Shown here: piece after piece, positions 1 through 7,129 of the stretch | Layout of the letters: each line of letters starts with the position of its first letter | How positions within the stretch are numbered: the first letter of the stretch is position 1 | Assembly (NCBI GenBank): GCA_937907525.1 | Contig: CALCIB010000312.1 | Coordinates: 1 to 9,480 of the forward strand | DNA from: an uncultured Planctomycetales bacterium | GTDB lineage: Bacteria; Planctomycetota; Planctomycetia; Isosphaerales; Isosphaeraceae | Direction: 5' to 3' | DNA length: 9,480 bases | The notes under the pieces: model-generated | What the model was told of the DNA's origin: nothing | Databases searched by the model: none | The model's input: the letters and a program-made list of their open reading frames with translations, nothing else | Program-made: the position numbers and the translations under genes

Positions 1-7
1 ACAGTCG

Positions 8-54
8 CTCATCTGACCGCTTCGCGGTCTGTCTTCCCCCGCGAGGGGGGAAGA
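8..54 (-). repeat. Two-hairpin REP-like palindromic repeat unit
   Basis: Read on the minus strand, this unit has a 9-bp stem (TCTTCCCCC at 32-40 pairing with GGGGGAAGA at 46-54, 5-nt loop). A 2-base spacer follows, then a 6-bp stem (GACCGC at 15-20 with GCGGTC at 24-29, loop TTC), one base, and the hexamer GATGAG (CTCATC at 8-13 on the plus strand). The order, stem length, loop sizes and terminal GATGAG match each half of the larger repeat at 2972-3101, although the stem sequences differ. It lies downstream of the histidine kinase stop (185), so it could also act as a transcription or mRNA-end structure for that operon. The pairing is seen directly. Family membership is inferred from shared architecture. 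The rest of 1-184 shows no gene. Confidence 0.65.
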
Positions 55-184
55 TCGTTCGAGTCCCCCCGGAATCCGTGACGGTCAGTGCGTTCCCGGC
101 GCCGGGACCCCGGGTTCGTCGTTATATCGATCCTCCGCGCGCCTCGGAAGGCGGCTTGCTCCCACGGCGCCGGGCGACCGGGGG

Positions 185-1792
185 TCAAGAAGGCGGCGTC
201 CGCTCGGCGACGGCGGGCCGCGGCGACGGCTTCCCGGCCGCGACGGCGTCGAGCGGGGACCGCGACGACCCCAGCGGCAGGTGGACGGTGAACCGCGAGC
301 CCCGGCCGACGGTCGACTCGACCTCGATGCGGCCGCGGTGCTCCTGGATGATCCCGTAGCTGATCGAGAGCCCCAGCCCCGTCCCCCGCCCCGGCGCCTT
401 GGTGGTGAAGAACGGGTCGAAGAGGCGGTCGCGAAGCTCCCGCGGGATGCCGGCGCCGTCGTCGTCGACCTCCACCCGCACGCCCAAGGCGTCGGGCTCG
501 ACGGCGGTGCGGATCACGACCCGGCCGTCCTCGCCGCAGGCGTCGATGGCGTTGGTCAGAAGGTTGAGGATCACCTGATGGACCCTCGCGGCGCTGCAAC
601 GGATCGTCGGCAGGGCGGCCAGGTCCATGTCGATCCGCACCCCCCTGCTCCGAGCGTAGCCCTTGACCATGGCGACCGACGACTCGACTCCGGGATTCAG
701 GTCGACCTCGTTCCAATCGCCGTCGTCGACCCTGGCGAAGAGCCGCAGCTCCTTGACGATCCGCTCGATCCGCCGCAGGCCCTCGCGGGTGCGCTCGATG
801 AGCCTGGGGAAGTTCTCCAGGCAGTAGCCCAGGTCGATTCGCTCGGCGATCCGGCGGGCCTCGTCGGCGGCGGCGGGGTCGCGAGGGTCGTCGGCGGCGG
901 TGAGCAGTTCGAGCAGCCGCAAAAGGTCGGCGAGGTCGCGCTCCAGGACGGCCACGTTGTTGCTGACGAAGGCCAGGGGGTTGTTGATCTCGTGGGCGAC
1001 TCCGGCGACGAGCTGGCCCAGGCTGGCGAGCTTCTCGGTTTGCACCAGGAGGCTTTGCGCCTGCTTGCGGGCCTCGTGCGCCTGGTGTTCGGAGCGGGCC
1101 AGGTCTTCCAGGGCGGCGTTCTTGCGACGGAGTTCCTCCTCGCCGCGGACGCGGGCGGTGACGTCCCAGAAGATGGCCTGGACGCCGAAGGGGACGCCGT
1201 CGGAGGCGTACAGCGGGGTCTTCATCACCTGGACGTACATCGTCTCGCCGCCGGGGGTGACGTGGCGCTCCACCACGTCCAGCATGCGGCCGGCGCGGAG
1301 CACCAGTTCGTCGTCGCCGCGGTACTTCTCGGCCAGCTCGCGGGGGAAGAAGTCGAAGTCGGTGCGGCCGATGACCTCGTCGAGGGGCCGTCCCAACTCG
1401 TCGCAGAAGCGCTGGTTGGCGAAGATGAAGCGGCCCTCCAGGTCCTTGCGGAAGAACGACTGGGGGAGGGTCTCCACCAATGAGCGGTAGACCGCGGCCA
1501 TCTCGTCGATGGTGCGTTCGGCCTCCTCGACGCTGGCGACGGCGCCGCCGGCGATCGCCGACATGCGGGAGGCTTCCGCGCGCGCCCGCCGCGCCAGGGC
1601 GGCCAGGGCGACCGTCGCCATGGCGGCGGCCAGGGCGGCGCCGACCAGCGCCCACTCGGCCCCCGGCGGCAGGACCGCCAGCAGCGCGGGGACGTCGCCT
1701 TGTCCCGCCGAGTACACGGTGTCCATGACTGGGGCCCGATGGGGCGGACGGAAGGGCCGGGACGGTCGCGGCCGAACCTTTTCCATTTCCAT
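185..1792 (-). CDS. Membrane-anchored PAS-domain sensor histidine kinase
   Basis: This is the sensor kinase of a two-component system, 535 aa. It probably autophosphorylates on a histidine and passes the phosphate to a response regulator that is not in this window. Visible domains in order: a short N-terminal region, one hydrophobic segment (about 46-67), a PAS domain (about 100-212), a coiled linker (about 215-250), and a HisKA segment with phospho-acceptor H267 in VAHEINNPL. The helical hairpin then carries a long insertion (about 281-350). The HATPase domain has an N box (N410 and N414), a G1 box (DDDGAGIP, 443-450), an F box (LFDPFFTTK, 457-465) and a G2 box (GTGLGL, 470-475), so all catalytic motifs look intact. 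The HEINNPL and FFTTK motifs place it with NtrB/AtoS-like kinases rather than classic PhoR. The ATG at 1792 lies one base after the oxidoreductase stop, with AAGAGG 12 bases upstream. ATGs at 1786 and 1726 are alternatives. The signal sensed is unknown. Confidence 0.93.
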   Translation of the reverse strand: MEMEKVRPRPSRPFRPPHRAPVMDTVYSAGQGDVPALLAVLPPGAEWALVGAALAAAMATVALAALARRARAEASRMSAIAGGAVASVEEAERTIDEMAAVYRSLVETLPQSFFRKDLEGRFIFANQRFCDELGRPLDEVIGRTDFDFFPRELAEKYRGDDELVLRAGRMLDVVERHVTPGGETMYVQVMKTPLYASDGVPFGVQAIFWDVTARVRGEEELRRKNAALEDLARSEHQAHEARKQAQSLLVQTEKLASLGQLVAGVAHEINNPLAFVSNNVAVLERDLADLLRLLELLTAADDPRDPAAADEARRIAERIDLGYCLENFPRLIERTREGLRRIERIVKELRLFARVDDGDWNEVDLNPGVESSVAMVKGYARSRGVRIDMDLAALPTIRCSAARVHQVILNLLTNAIDACGEDGRVVIRTAVEPDALGVRVEVDDDGAGIPRELRDRLFDPFFTTKAPGRGTGLGLSISYGIIQEHRGRIEVESTVGRGSRFTVHLPLGSSRSPLDAVAAGKPSPRPAVAERTPPS

Positions 1793-1793
1793 C

Positions 1794-2900
1794 TTATCCG
1801 ACGGCCTCTTCGAACGATACCGCGCCCCGTCCGGCCGCGGCGGTCAAGACGGCCTCGCACAGCGCGATCGTCTTGAGGTTGTCGCGGCCGGATATGTCGG
1901 GCGCCGCGTCGCGCTCCAGGGCGACGAGCAGGCCGGCCATGGTGCCGGCGAAGGCGTCCGGGAACCACGCCTGGGGCCATCGCGGGCGTCGCCAGCGGCC
2001 GGCGTCGCCGACGACCGAATAGTCGATCGTGCTGGGGGTCCGCCTTGGCCACGACGGCCAGCCGATGGTCCCTTTGGCGAACCCCTCCGTCCCCTCGAAC
2101 CGCCAGCGGACGCCCAGGTCGGCGGCGGCGCCCTCGCGCGCGGGGCCGGCCCAGACGTCGTCCCAGCACGACGCCCGCGCGCCGTTCGCGTACTCCAGGA
2201 TCGTCAGGTTGATCCCATCGGCGTGCGGGAACTTCGTCCGCGGGTCCGGCCGGGCGCTGGCCAGGACGCGCTCCGGATCGCCCAGCCAGTAGCGCAGGAC
2301 GTCGAGATGGTGGATGCTCATGATGTACGTCGAGAGCGACCGACCGTCGCGGGCCCAGGGCATCCAGTGGGGAATGGCGCGGAGTTCGATCGTCGCCAGA
2401 ACCGGCTCGCCCAGGACGCCGCGGTCGAGCAACCACTTGAGCGCGCGGATCGAGTGGTCGTAGCGCATGTTCTGGTTGACCTGAAGCGCGACGCCGGCCG
2501 CCTCGCAGGCGTCGACCAGTTCGCGGGCCTCGGCCGGCGACAGCGCCAGCGGCTTTTGCGCCAGGATCCCCCGCGGCGTGCGGGGATGGGCGAGGATCCG
2601 ACGAATCACCCCCGGCTGCTCGGCCGGCGGGACGGCGACGTCGACGACCTCGACGGCCGGGTCGTCGAGCATGGCCTCCAGGGTCGGAAACACCTTGGGC
2701 ACGCCCCGAAGCGCGGCGACCTCGCGGGCGGTCGCCTCGGTGCGCGAGGTGATGGCCGTCGCGGGGAAGCCGGCCTCGCGATACGCCGGCAGATGGCAAT
2801 CGCGGACGATGAACCCCGCGCCGACCACGCCGATCCCCCAGTCCTCGCGCTGGGGAAGCTCCGGCAGGTGGGCGTCGGGGGGGAGGGTCGCGGCGGGCAT
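1794..2900 (-). CDS. Gfo/Idh/MocA-family NAD(P)-dependent oxidoreductase
   Basis: This is a probable cytoplasmic dehydrogenase of the glucose-fructose oxidoreductase / inositol dehydrogenase family, 368 aa. Such enzymes oxidise or reduce sugars, inositols or related polyols with NAD(P), but the substrate cannot be told here. The N-terminal Rossmann fold shows the dinucleotide-binding glycine motif GVVGAG (24-29). The usual EKP motif reads QKP (115-117), keeping the lysine. NQNMRY (142-147) and IHHLD (196-200) lie in the C-terminal alpha/beta domain. The canonical DIGxH motif is reduced here to MSIH, so the histidine is kept but the aspartate is not. The ATG at 2900 was chosen because GAGG sits 6 bases upstream. 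An in-frame GTG at 2924 would add 8 residues. No signal peptide or Tat motif is seen. It is first in an operon with the histidine kinase gene, whose start follows the stop by one base. Confidence 0.9.
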   Translation of the reverse strand: MPAATLPPDAHLPELPQREDWGIGVVGAGFIVRDCHLPAYREAGFPATAITSRTEATAREVAALRGVPKVFPTLEAMLDDPAVEVVDVAVPPAEQPGVIRRILAHPRTPRGILAQKPLALSPAEARELVDACEAAGVALQVNQNMRYDHSIRALKWLLDRGVLGEPVLATIELRAIPHWMPWARDGRSLSTYIMSIHHLDVLRYWLGDPERVLASARPDPRTKFPHADGINLTILEYANGARASCWDDVWAGPAREGAAADLGVRWRFEGTEGFAKGTIGWPSWPRRTPSTIDYSVVGDAGRWRRPRWPQAWFPDAFAGTMAGLLVALERDAAPDISGRDNLKTIALCEAVLTAAAGRGAVSFEEAVG

Positions 2901-2926
2901 GGTTCGCCTCGGGTGGAGGGACACGA

Positions 2927-2941
2927 ACGGAATCGTTCCGT
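2927..2941. promoter_or_regulatory. Short inverted repeat upstream of the oxidoreductase gene
   Basis: ACGGAA (2927-2932) and TTCCGT (2936-2941) are perfect 6-bp inverted arms around TCG. The site is 26 bases upstream of the chosen start of the minus-strand operon, where a repressor operator or a 5' leader hairpin would be plausible. No binding protein is recognised. A perfect 6-bp arm pair can occur by chance, so this is only a candidate. Confidence 0.25.
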
Positions 2942-2971
2942 CGAAAATCTAGAGAACGACCGATGACGATC

Positions 2972-3101
2972 ATCCCTTCTCCCCTTGTGGGAGAAGGTGG
3001 CCGAAGGCCGGATGAGGGGGGAGCGTTTCCAAAGGCTTCCGATCGCGCCTCCCCCTCATCCGCCCCTCCGGGGCACCTTCTCCCACAAGGGGAGAAGGGA
3101 T
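2972..3101. repeat. 130-bp inverted repeat made of two head-to-head two-hairpin units
   Basis: The outer 28 bases (2972-2999) are a perfect inverted match to 3074-3101. Each arm contains a 9-bp hairpin, CCTTCTCCC with GGGAGAAGG and a 5-nt loop (2975-2997 and 3076-3098). Next to it is a small GC hairpin, GGCC-gaa-GGCC (2999-3009) in the left arm and GCCCC-tcc-GGGGC (3062-3074) in the right. Both arms then run into GGATGAGGGGG (3010-3020, and inverted at 3051-3061). A unique spacer of about 30 bases lies between. The small stems differ in sequence but both pair, which points to selection on structure. Similar CCTTCTCCCC...GGATGAG palindromes are familiar as dispersed intergenic repeats in many bacterial genomes. 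No transposase is present and no target duplication is visible. The repeat lies between the divergent oxidoreductase and pst operons. Confidence 0.88.
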
Positions 3102-3288
3102 TATATATGCCGCCTGCGATGATTTTCGACAGAGCAGAACGGAGTCAATATCGCGCCGGAGCTTGGACGGCGGAAGGGGCGCGCGGCGCGGTCGGTCGAG
3201 TCCGCTGGACGAACGGCGGCGGAACGGGGACAATCGGCCCCTGCCTCGCGGCGTGGTTTTCGATTCCCGAACGAGGAACGGCGATCTC
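3102..3288 (+). promoter_or_regulatory. Probable pstS promoter and 5' leader region
   Basis: The 187 bases between the inverted repeat and pstS must hold the pst promoter unless transcription starts inside the repeat. An AT-rich run (TTATATAT, 3101-3108) abuts the repeat and is the best -10-like block. A second weak candidate is CAATAT (3146-3151) with TTCGAC 15 bases upstream. I could not identify a convincing pair of PhoB-box direct repeats. GAGGA (3273-3277) is the likely ribosome binding site for pstS, at a longish 11-base spacing. No coding sequence is supported in this stretch. Confidence 0.35.
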
Positions 3289-4257
3289 ATGCGGATTCGG
3301 TTCGATCGATCGTGGAGCCTGGCGTTGGGGGTTTGCCTCGGCCTGGCCGGCTGCGGCCGGGACGCGACGACGCCGGCGCCGACGATCATCGTCGACGGCT
3401 CCAGCACCGTCTTTCGGATCAGCAGGGCGGCGCGCGACGCCTTCGCGGAGGTCGATCCGGACGTCACCGTCGTGCTGGACAACCACGGCACCGGCGGCGG
3501 CTTCGCGCGATATCTGGAAGGCGAGGTCGACGTCATCGACGCCTCGCGCGACGCCAAGCCCGACGAGAAGTCCAGGGCCTGGGCCCAGGCGATCGAATGG
3601 ACCCGGCTTCTGGTGGCCTACGACGGGATCACCGTCGCGGTGAACCCGAAGAACGACTTCGTCCGGGAACTGAGCGTCGAACAGCTTCGCAAGCTCTGGG
3701 GCGAGGGCTCGACCGTCAAGACCTGGAGGGACCTCGACCCGTCGTGGCCCGACCGGCCGATCGTCCTCTACTCGCCCGACGACGACTCGGGAACCTATGA
3801 GTTCTTCGTCGCGGCGATCCTCGGCGAGGGGGCCGAACCGCGCGAGGACGTGCAGCAAAGCCCCGACGACAACGTGCTTATAAGCGGCGTGGCCGGCGAC
3901 GCCGACGGGATCGGCTACTTCGGCTACGCCTATTACCAGGCCAACAAGGACCGGCTCCGCCCCGTGGCGGTCAAGGCGACGGCCGACGCCCCCGCCGTGT
4001 TGCCGTCGCCGGAGACGATCGCCGACAAGAGCTACGCGCCTTTGTCGCGGCCCCTCTACCTGTTCGTCAAGAACGCGGCGGCCAAGCGGCCGGAGACGTG
4101 GCGGTTTCTGAACTTCTATCTCGACGAGATCTCGACGCTGGCGGTTCGGGCCGGTTACGATCCACCGACCCCGGAGGACGTCGCGGCCGGCAAGGCGGCC
4201 CTCGCCCGGTTCGCCCCCGCGACCAAGACCGACGACGCGAAGCCCGCGACCCCCTGA
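3289..4257 (+). CDS. pstS: Phosphate ABC transporter substrate-binding lipoprotein PstS
   Basis: This is the periplasmic, lipid-anchored protein that captures inorganic phosphate and delivers it to the PstC-PstA channel, 322 aa. The N-terminus is a lipoprotein signal: basic residues, a hydrophobic stretch (about 9-20) and the lipobox LAGC with C22 as the predicted lipidated residue. Phosphate-binding loops typical of the family are visible: VDGSST (35-40), HGTGGGF (66-72), DASR (85-88) and DDDSGTYEFF (164-173). GIGYFGYAYY (207-216) is another hallmark of PstS. The reading frame stays open upstream to 3163, but the ATG at 3289 is preferred because it puts the lipobox at the right distance from the start. 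The C-terminal tail (about 309-322) is polar and low in complexity. It is the first gene of pstSCAB, and pstC starts 7 bases after its stop. Confidence 0.95.
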   Translation: MRIRFDRSWSLALGVCLGLAGCGRDATTPAPTIIVDGSSTVFRISRAARDAFAEVDPDVTVVLDNHGTGGGFARYLEGEVDVIDASRDAKPDEKSRAWAQAIEWTRLLVAYDGITVAVNPKNDFVRELSVEQLRKLWGEGSTVKTWRDLDPSWPDRPIVLYSPDDDSGTYEFFVAAILGEGAEPREDVQQSPDDNVLISGVAGDADGIGYFGYAYYQANKDRLRPVAVKATADAPAVLPSPETIADKSYAPLSRPLYLFVKNAAAKRPETWRFLNFYLDEISTLAVRAGYDPPTPEDVAAGKAALARFAPATKTDDAKPATP

Positions 4258-4264
4258 GCCAGCG

Positions 4265-5239
4265 ATGCCCCCGCCCCTCGCGAACACGACGCCCGACGCC
4301 CCCCTCCTCGATCCCGACGACCCCTGGCGGGGGCAGTCGCGGCTTTCGGCCGTCGCCGAATTCGTCGCGCCGATCCTCCTGGCGCTCTGCGGCCTGGTCA
4401 CGGTCCTGACGACGCTGGGCATCCTGGCGGTGCTGGTCGTCCAGTCCGTCGAGTTCTTCGCCGCGGCCGGGATCGGCGTGGGCGACTTCCTCTTCGGCCT
4501 GGAACTCCGACCCGGCGCCCGGCCGCCGCGGTTCGGCGTGCTGCCGCTGGTCTGGGGGACGTTCCTGATCGCGTTCGGGGCCTCGTGCGTGGCGCTTCCG
4601 ATCGGGCTTTTAAGCGCGATCTACCTGAGCGAGTACGCCCCCCGCGGCGTCCGCGCGGTCCTCAAGCCGACGCTGGAGCTGCTGGCGGGGGTGCCGTCGA
4701 TCGTCTACGGCTACCTGGCGCTTTTGCTGGTGACGCCGGCCCTGAAGGCGGCGCTTGAGCCGTTGGGGTTGCGGGTGGACCACTTCAACGCGGTCTCGGC
4801 GTGTCTGGTCGTCGGGATGATGATCGTGCCGTCGGTGTCGTCGTTGAGCGAGGACGTGCTTTCGGCGGTGCCGCAAGGCCTGCGCGAGGCGGCCTACGGC
4901 CTGGGGGCGACGAAGTTCGAGGTCTCGACGCGGATCGTGCTTCCCGCGGGGCTCTCGGGAGTGGCCGCGGCGTTCATCCTGGCGGTCGGCCGGGCGGTCG
5001 GCGAGACGATGGCCGTGGTGCTGGCGGCCGGGACGATGGCCCGGTTCACGCTCAACCCGCTGACCTCGGTGGAGACGATGACGACCTACATCATCCAGGT
5101 GGTCGGCGGCGAGGCGTCCTACGGCTCGCCCAAGTACCTGTCGCTCTTCGCGGTGGGGTTGACCCTCTTCGCGATCACCCTGGCGCTCAACGTGCTGTCG
5201 AACCTGGTGTTGCGGCGGTATCGCGAGGTGTACCGATGA
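4265..5239 (+). CDS. pstC: Phosphate ABC transporter permease PstC
   Basis: This is an inner-membrane channel subunit of the high-affinity phosphate importer, 324 aa, which pairs with PstA and docks PstB. After a proline-rich cytoplasmic N-terminus (1-30), hydrophobic segments lie at about 33-60, 95-122, 136-160, 176-194, 232-256 and 290-316. The ABC-permease EAA loop that contacts the ATPase is clear at about 206-227 (LREAAYGLGATK through to VLP). GVPSIVYGY (142-150) and VGRAVGETMAV (241-251) are PstC/PstA signatures. Order and N-terminal features favour PstC over PstA. No strong ribosome binding site is visible, and the start 7 bases after the pstS stop suggests translational coupling. Its stop codon overlaps the pstA start in ATGA. 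Confidence 0.95.
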   Translation: MPPPLANTTPDAPLLDPDDPWRGQSRLSAVAEFVAPILLALCGLVTVLTTLGILAVLVVQSVEFFAAAGIGVGDFLFGLELRPGARPPRFGVLPLVWGTFLIAFGASCVALPIGLLSAIYLSEYAPRGVRAVLKPTLELLAGVPSIVYGYLALLLVTPALKAALEPLGLRVDHFNAVSACLVVGMMIVPSVSSLSEDVLSAVPQGLREAAYGLGATKFEVSTRIVLPAGLSGVAAAFILAVGRAVGETMAVVLAAGTMARFTLNPLTSVETMTTYIIQVVGGEASYGSPKYLSLFAVGLTLFAITLALNVLSNLVLRRYREVYR

Positions 5240-6144
5240 GCGTCGAGTCGGCCGGGCGGTTCCACCCGCGGCGACGGTCGCGGGCGCTGGCGGGGCCGGT
5301 CTTCGCCGCGGCCTGCCTGCTGGCGACCTTGACCGGCGTCCTGGCGCTGGCCGTGCTGACGCTCGCGGTCGTCGCCGCGGCGGCCTCCGACGGCGGCCTG
5401 ATCGACCTGCTCCATCGGCTCGCGGTCAATCCGCAGTCGGGCGACCCGGCGCGGGCGGGGTTCCGGGTGGGGATCGTCGGCAGCGCGTGGCTTTTGGCGC
5501 TTACGGCCTTGATCGGGATCCCGACGGGGGTGGGCGCGGGGGTCTTCCTGGAGGAGTACATGCCGGCGGGCCGGCTCAAAGGGGCGATCCAGACCAACAT
5601 CGCCAACCTGGCGGGGGTGCCGTCGGTGGTTTACGGGATCCTGGGGCTGGCGGTGTTCGCGCGGGCCTTCGGCGTCTCCGGGTTGGCGCTCGGGCCCAGC
5701 CTGCTGGCCGGCGCGTTGACGCTTTCGCTTTTGATCCTGCCGACGATCGTGGTGACGACCCAGGAGGCGCTACGGACGGTGCCGCCGTCGCTGAGGCACG
5801 CGGCGATGGCCCTGGGGGCGACGCGGTGGCAGGTGGTCGCCGGCCACGTCCTCCCCTCGGCCTTGCCGGGGATCCTCACCGGGACGATCCTGGGGCTCTC
5901 GCGGGTCGTGGGCGAGACGGCCCCGCTGTTGATGGTCGGCGCCGCCGGCTCGCTGCTGCGGCCGCCGCGAGGGCCCATGGACCGCTACTCGGCCTTGCCG
6001 GTGGAGATCTACAACTACGCCAAGGAGCCCGACCCGGCGTTCCAGGCGGTGACCGCCGGCGGTATTCTGATATTGGTGGCGCTGCTGTTGTCCATGAACG
6101 CCGTCGCCATCGTGATCCGCGACCGATTCCGACGGCGGCGCTAG
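5236..6144 (+). CDS. pstA: Phosphate ABC transporter permease PstA
   Basis: This is the second channel subunit of the Pst importer, 302 aa. The N-terminus is basic (RRRSR at 12-16), followed by hydrophobic segments at about 19-50, 78-105, 123-145, 150-173, 209-240 and 271-295. The EAA loop is at about 186-207 (LRHAAMALGATR to VLP). GVPSVVYGI (127-135) and SRVVGETAPLL (222-232) match the PstA family, and the ETAPLL form is typical of PstA, whereas PstC here has ETMAV. The ATG at 5236 overlaps the pstC TGA by the ATGA arrangement, which fixes the start and implies coupled translation. The frame is open upstream inside pstC, but that extension is out of frame with pstC and not real. Confidence 0.95.
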   Translation: MSVESAGRFHPRRRSRALAGPVFAAACLLATLTGVLALAVLTLAVVAAAASDGGLIDLLHRLAVNPQSGDPARAGFRVGIVGSAWLLALTALIGIPTGVGAGVFLEEYMPAGRLKGAIQTNIANLAGVPSVVYGILGLAVFARAFGVSGLALGPSLLAGALTLSLLILPTIVVTTQEALRTVPPSLRHAAMALGATRWQVVAGHVLPSALPGILTGTILGLSRVVGETAPLLMVGAAGSLLRPPRGPMDRYSALPVEIYNYAKEPDPAFQAVTAGGILILVALLLSMNAVAIVIRDRFRRRR

Positions 6145-6208
6145 ACGACCCCGGGATCCCGCCGCTCGATCCGATCGACCGAACCCCAACGCGCCGGAGC
6201 CCCGTTCG

Positions 6209-7039
6209 ATGTCGGCCACGCTCGCCCCTCCTCCCGCCGCGGCTTCCGACGCCTCGGCCGACGAGCCCGCCTTGCAAACCCGGGCGCTGCGCGTCTGGTA
6301 CGGGGCGTCGCTGGCTCTCAGGGACGTCGACCTGGACGTCCCCCGGCATCGGATCACGGCCCTGATCGGCCCCTCCGGCTGCGGCAAGAGCACGCTTCTG
6401 CGCTGCTTCAACCGCATGAACGACCTGGTCCCCGACGCCCGCGTGGAGGGGGACGTCCGCTTCGACGGCGTCTCGATCGTGGGCCCGAAGGTCGACGCGG
6501 TGACCCTGCGGCGGCGGGTCGGCATGGTCTTCCAGAAGCCCAACCCGTTCCCCAAAAGCATTTACAACAACATCGCCTGGGGCGCGCGGATCAACGGCTA
6601 CCGCGGCGACATGGACGAGCTGGTGGAGCGCTCGCTCCGCCGCGCCGCGTTGTGGGACGAGGTGAGGGAGAAGCTCCATCGCTCCGGGCTGGATCTCTCC
6701 GGCGGCCAGCAGCAACGGCTCTGCATCGCCCGGACCCTGGCGGTGGAGCCCGAGGTGATCCTGATGGACGAGCCCTGCTCGGCCCTGGACCCGATCTCCA
6801 CGGCGCGGGTCGAGGACCTGATGGAAGACCTGAAGGACGACTACACGATCGTGATCGTCACCCACAACATGCAGCAGGCCCGGCGCGTCAGCGACGTCAC
6901 CGCCTGCCTGATGCCCGACGTCGAGGCCGGCGGCGGCCGGCGCACGGGAGTGTTGGTGGAGGTCAGCCCGACCGACGTGTTGTTCACCAATCCCGTCGAC
7001 CCCCGCACCGAGGCGTACATCACCGGCCGCGTCGGCTGA
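6209..7039 (+). CDS. pstB: Phosphate ABC transporter ATP-binding protein PstB
   Basis: This cytoplasmic ATPase powers phosphate import through PstC-PstA, 276 aa, slightly longer than the usual 250-260 because of a 22-residue Ala/Pro-rich N-terminal tail. All ABC motifs are present: Walker A GPSGCGKST (54-62), Q loop Q109 in VFQKPNPFPKS, signature LSGGQ (163-167), Walker B VILMDEP (183-189) and H-loop H219. The Walker A to LLRCFNRMNDL stretch and the VFQKPNPFP motif are diagnostic of PstB among ABC ATPases. A 64-base gap separates it from pstA, longer than the other gaps in the operon. GGAG at 6196-6199, 9 bases before the ATG, gives it its own ribosome binding site. Confidence 0.97.
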   Translation: MSATLAPPPAAASDASADEPALQTRALRVWYGASLALRDVDLDVPRHRITALIGPSGCGKSTLLRCFNRMNDLVPDARVEGDVRFDGVSIVGPKVDAVTLRRRVGMVFQKPNPFPKSIYNNIAWGARINGYRGDMDELVERSLRRAALWDEVREKLHRSGLDLSGGQQQRLCIARTLAVEPEVILMDEPCSALDPISTARVEDLMEDLKDDYTIVIVTHNMQQARRVSDVTACLMPDVEAGGGRRTGVLVEVSPTDVLFTNPVDPRTEAYITGRVG

Positions 7040-7129
7040 ACCCCTCCGCCCTGCCCCGTCTCAAACCCGAGGCGGCGGCGCATGCGGGTGGCGACTCGAC
7101 GGACACGAAAGAACTGGAGAAGCGGCGCG

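Noticed and set aside
9..1655. Very long open frames overlapping the sensor kinase on both strands, up to 548 codons
   Set aside because: They are arginine, proline and glycine-rich translations of the high-GC kinase gene in other frames, with no recognisable domain. The kinase frame holds all the motifs.
185..1792. The kinase as PhoR of the adjacent pst operon
   Set aside because: It is of the HEINNPL class with a long insertion after the phospho-acceptor helix, has no PhoB partner, and is divergent and coupled to an oxidoreductase. The proximity may be accidental.
1225..2973. 582-codon minus-strand frame and 485-codon plus-strand frame across the oxidoreductase
   Set aside because: Low-complexity shadow translations. 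The 376-codon frame with the Rossmann motif is the real gene.
2972..3101. CRISPR array or insertion sequence
   Set aside because: There are only two inverted copies, not direct repeats with regular spacers. The interior is about 30 bases with no transposase, and no target-site duplication is seen.
3100..3288. PhoB-box search upstream of pstS
   Set aside because: No convincing pair of CTGTCAT-like direct repeats at 11-base spacing was found by eye. A Pho-box matrix scan would be needed to decide.
3145..4422. 425-codon minus-strand frame antisense to pstS
   Set aside because: pstS has a lipobox and all phosphate-binding loops in its frame. The antisense frame shows no domain and results from GC-biased codon use.
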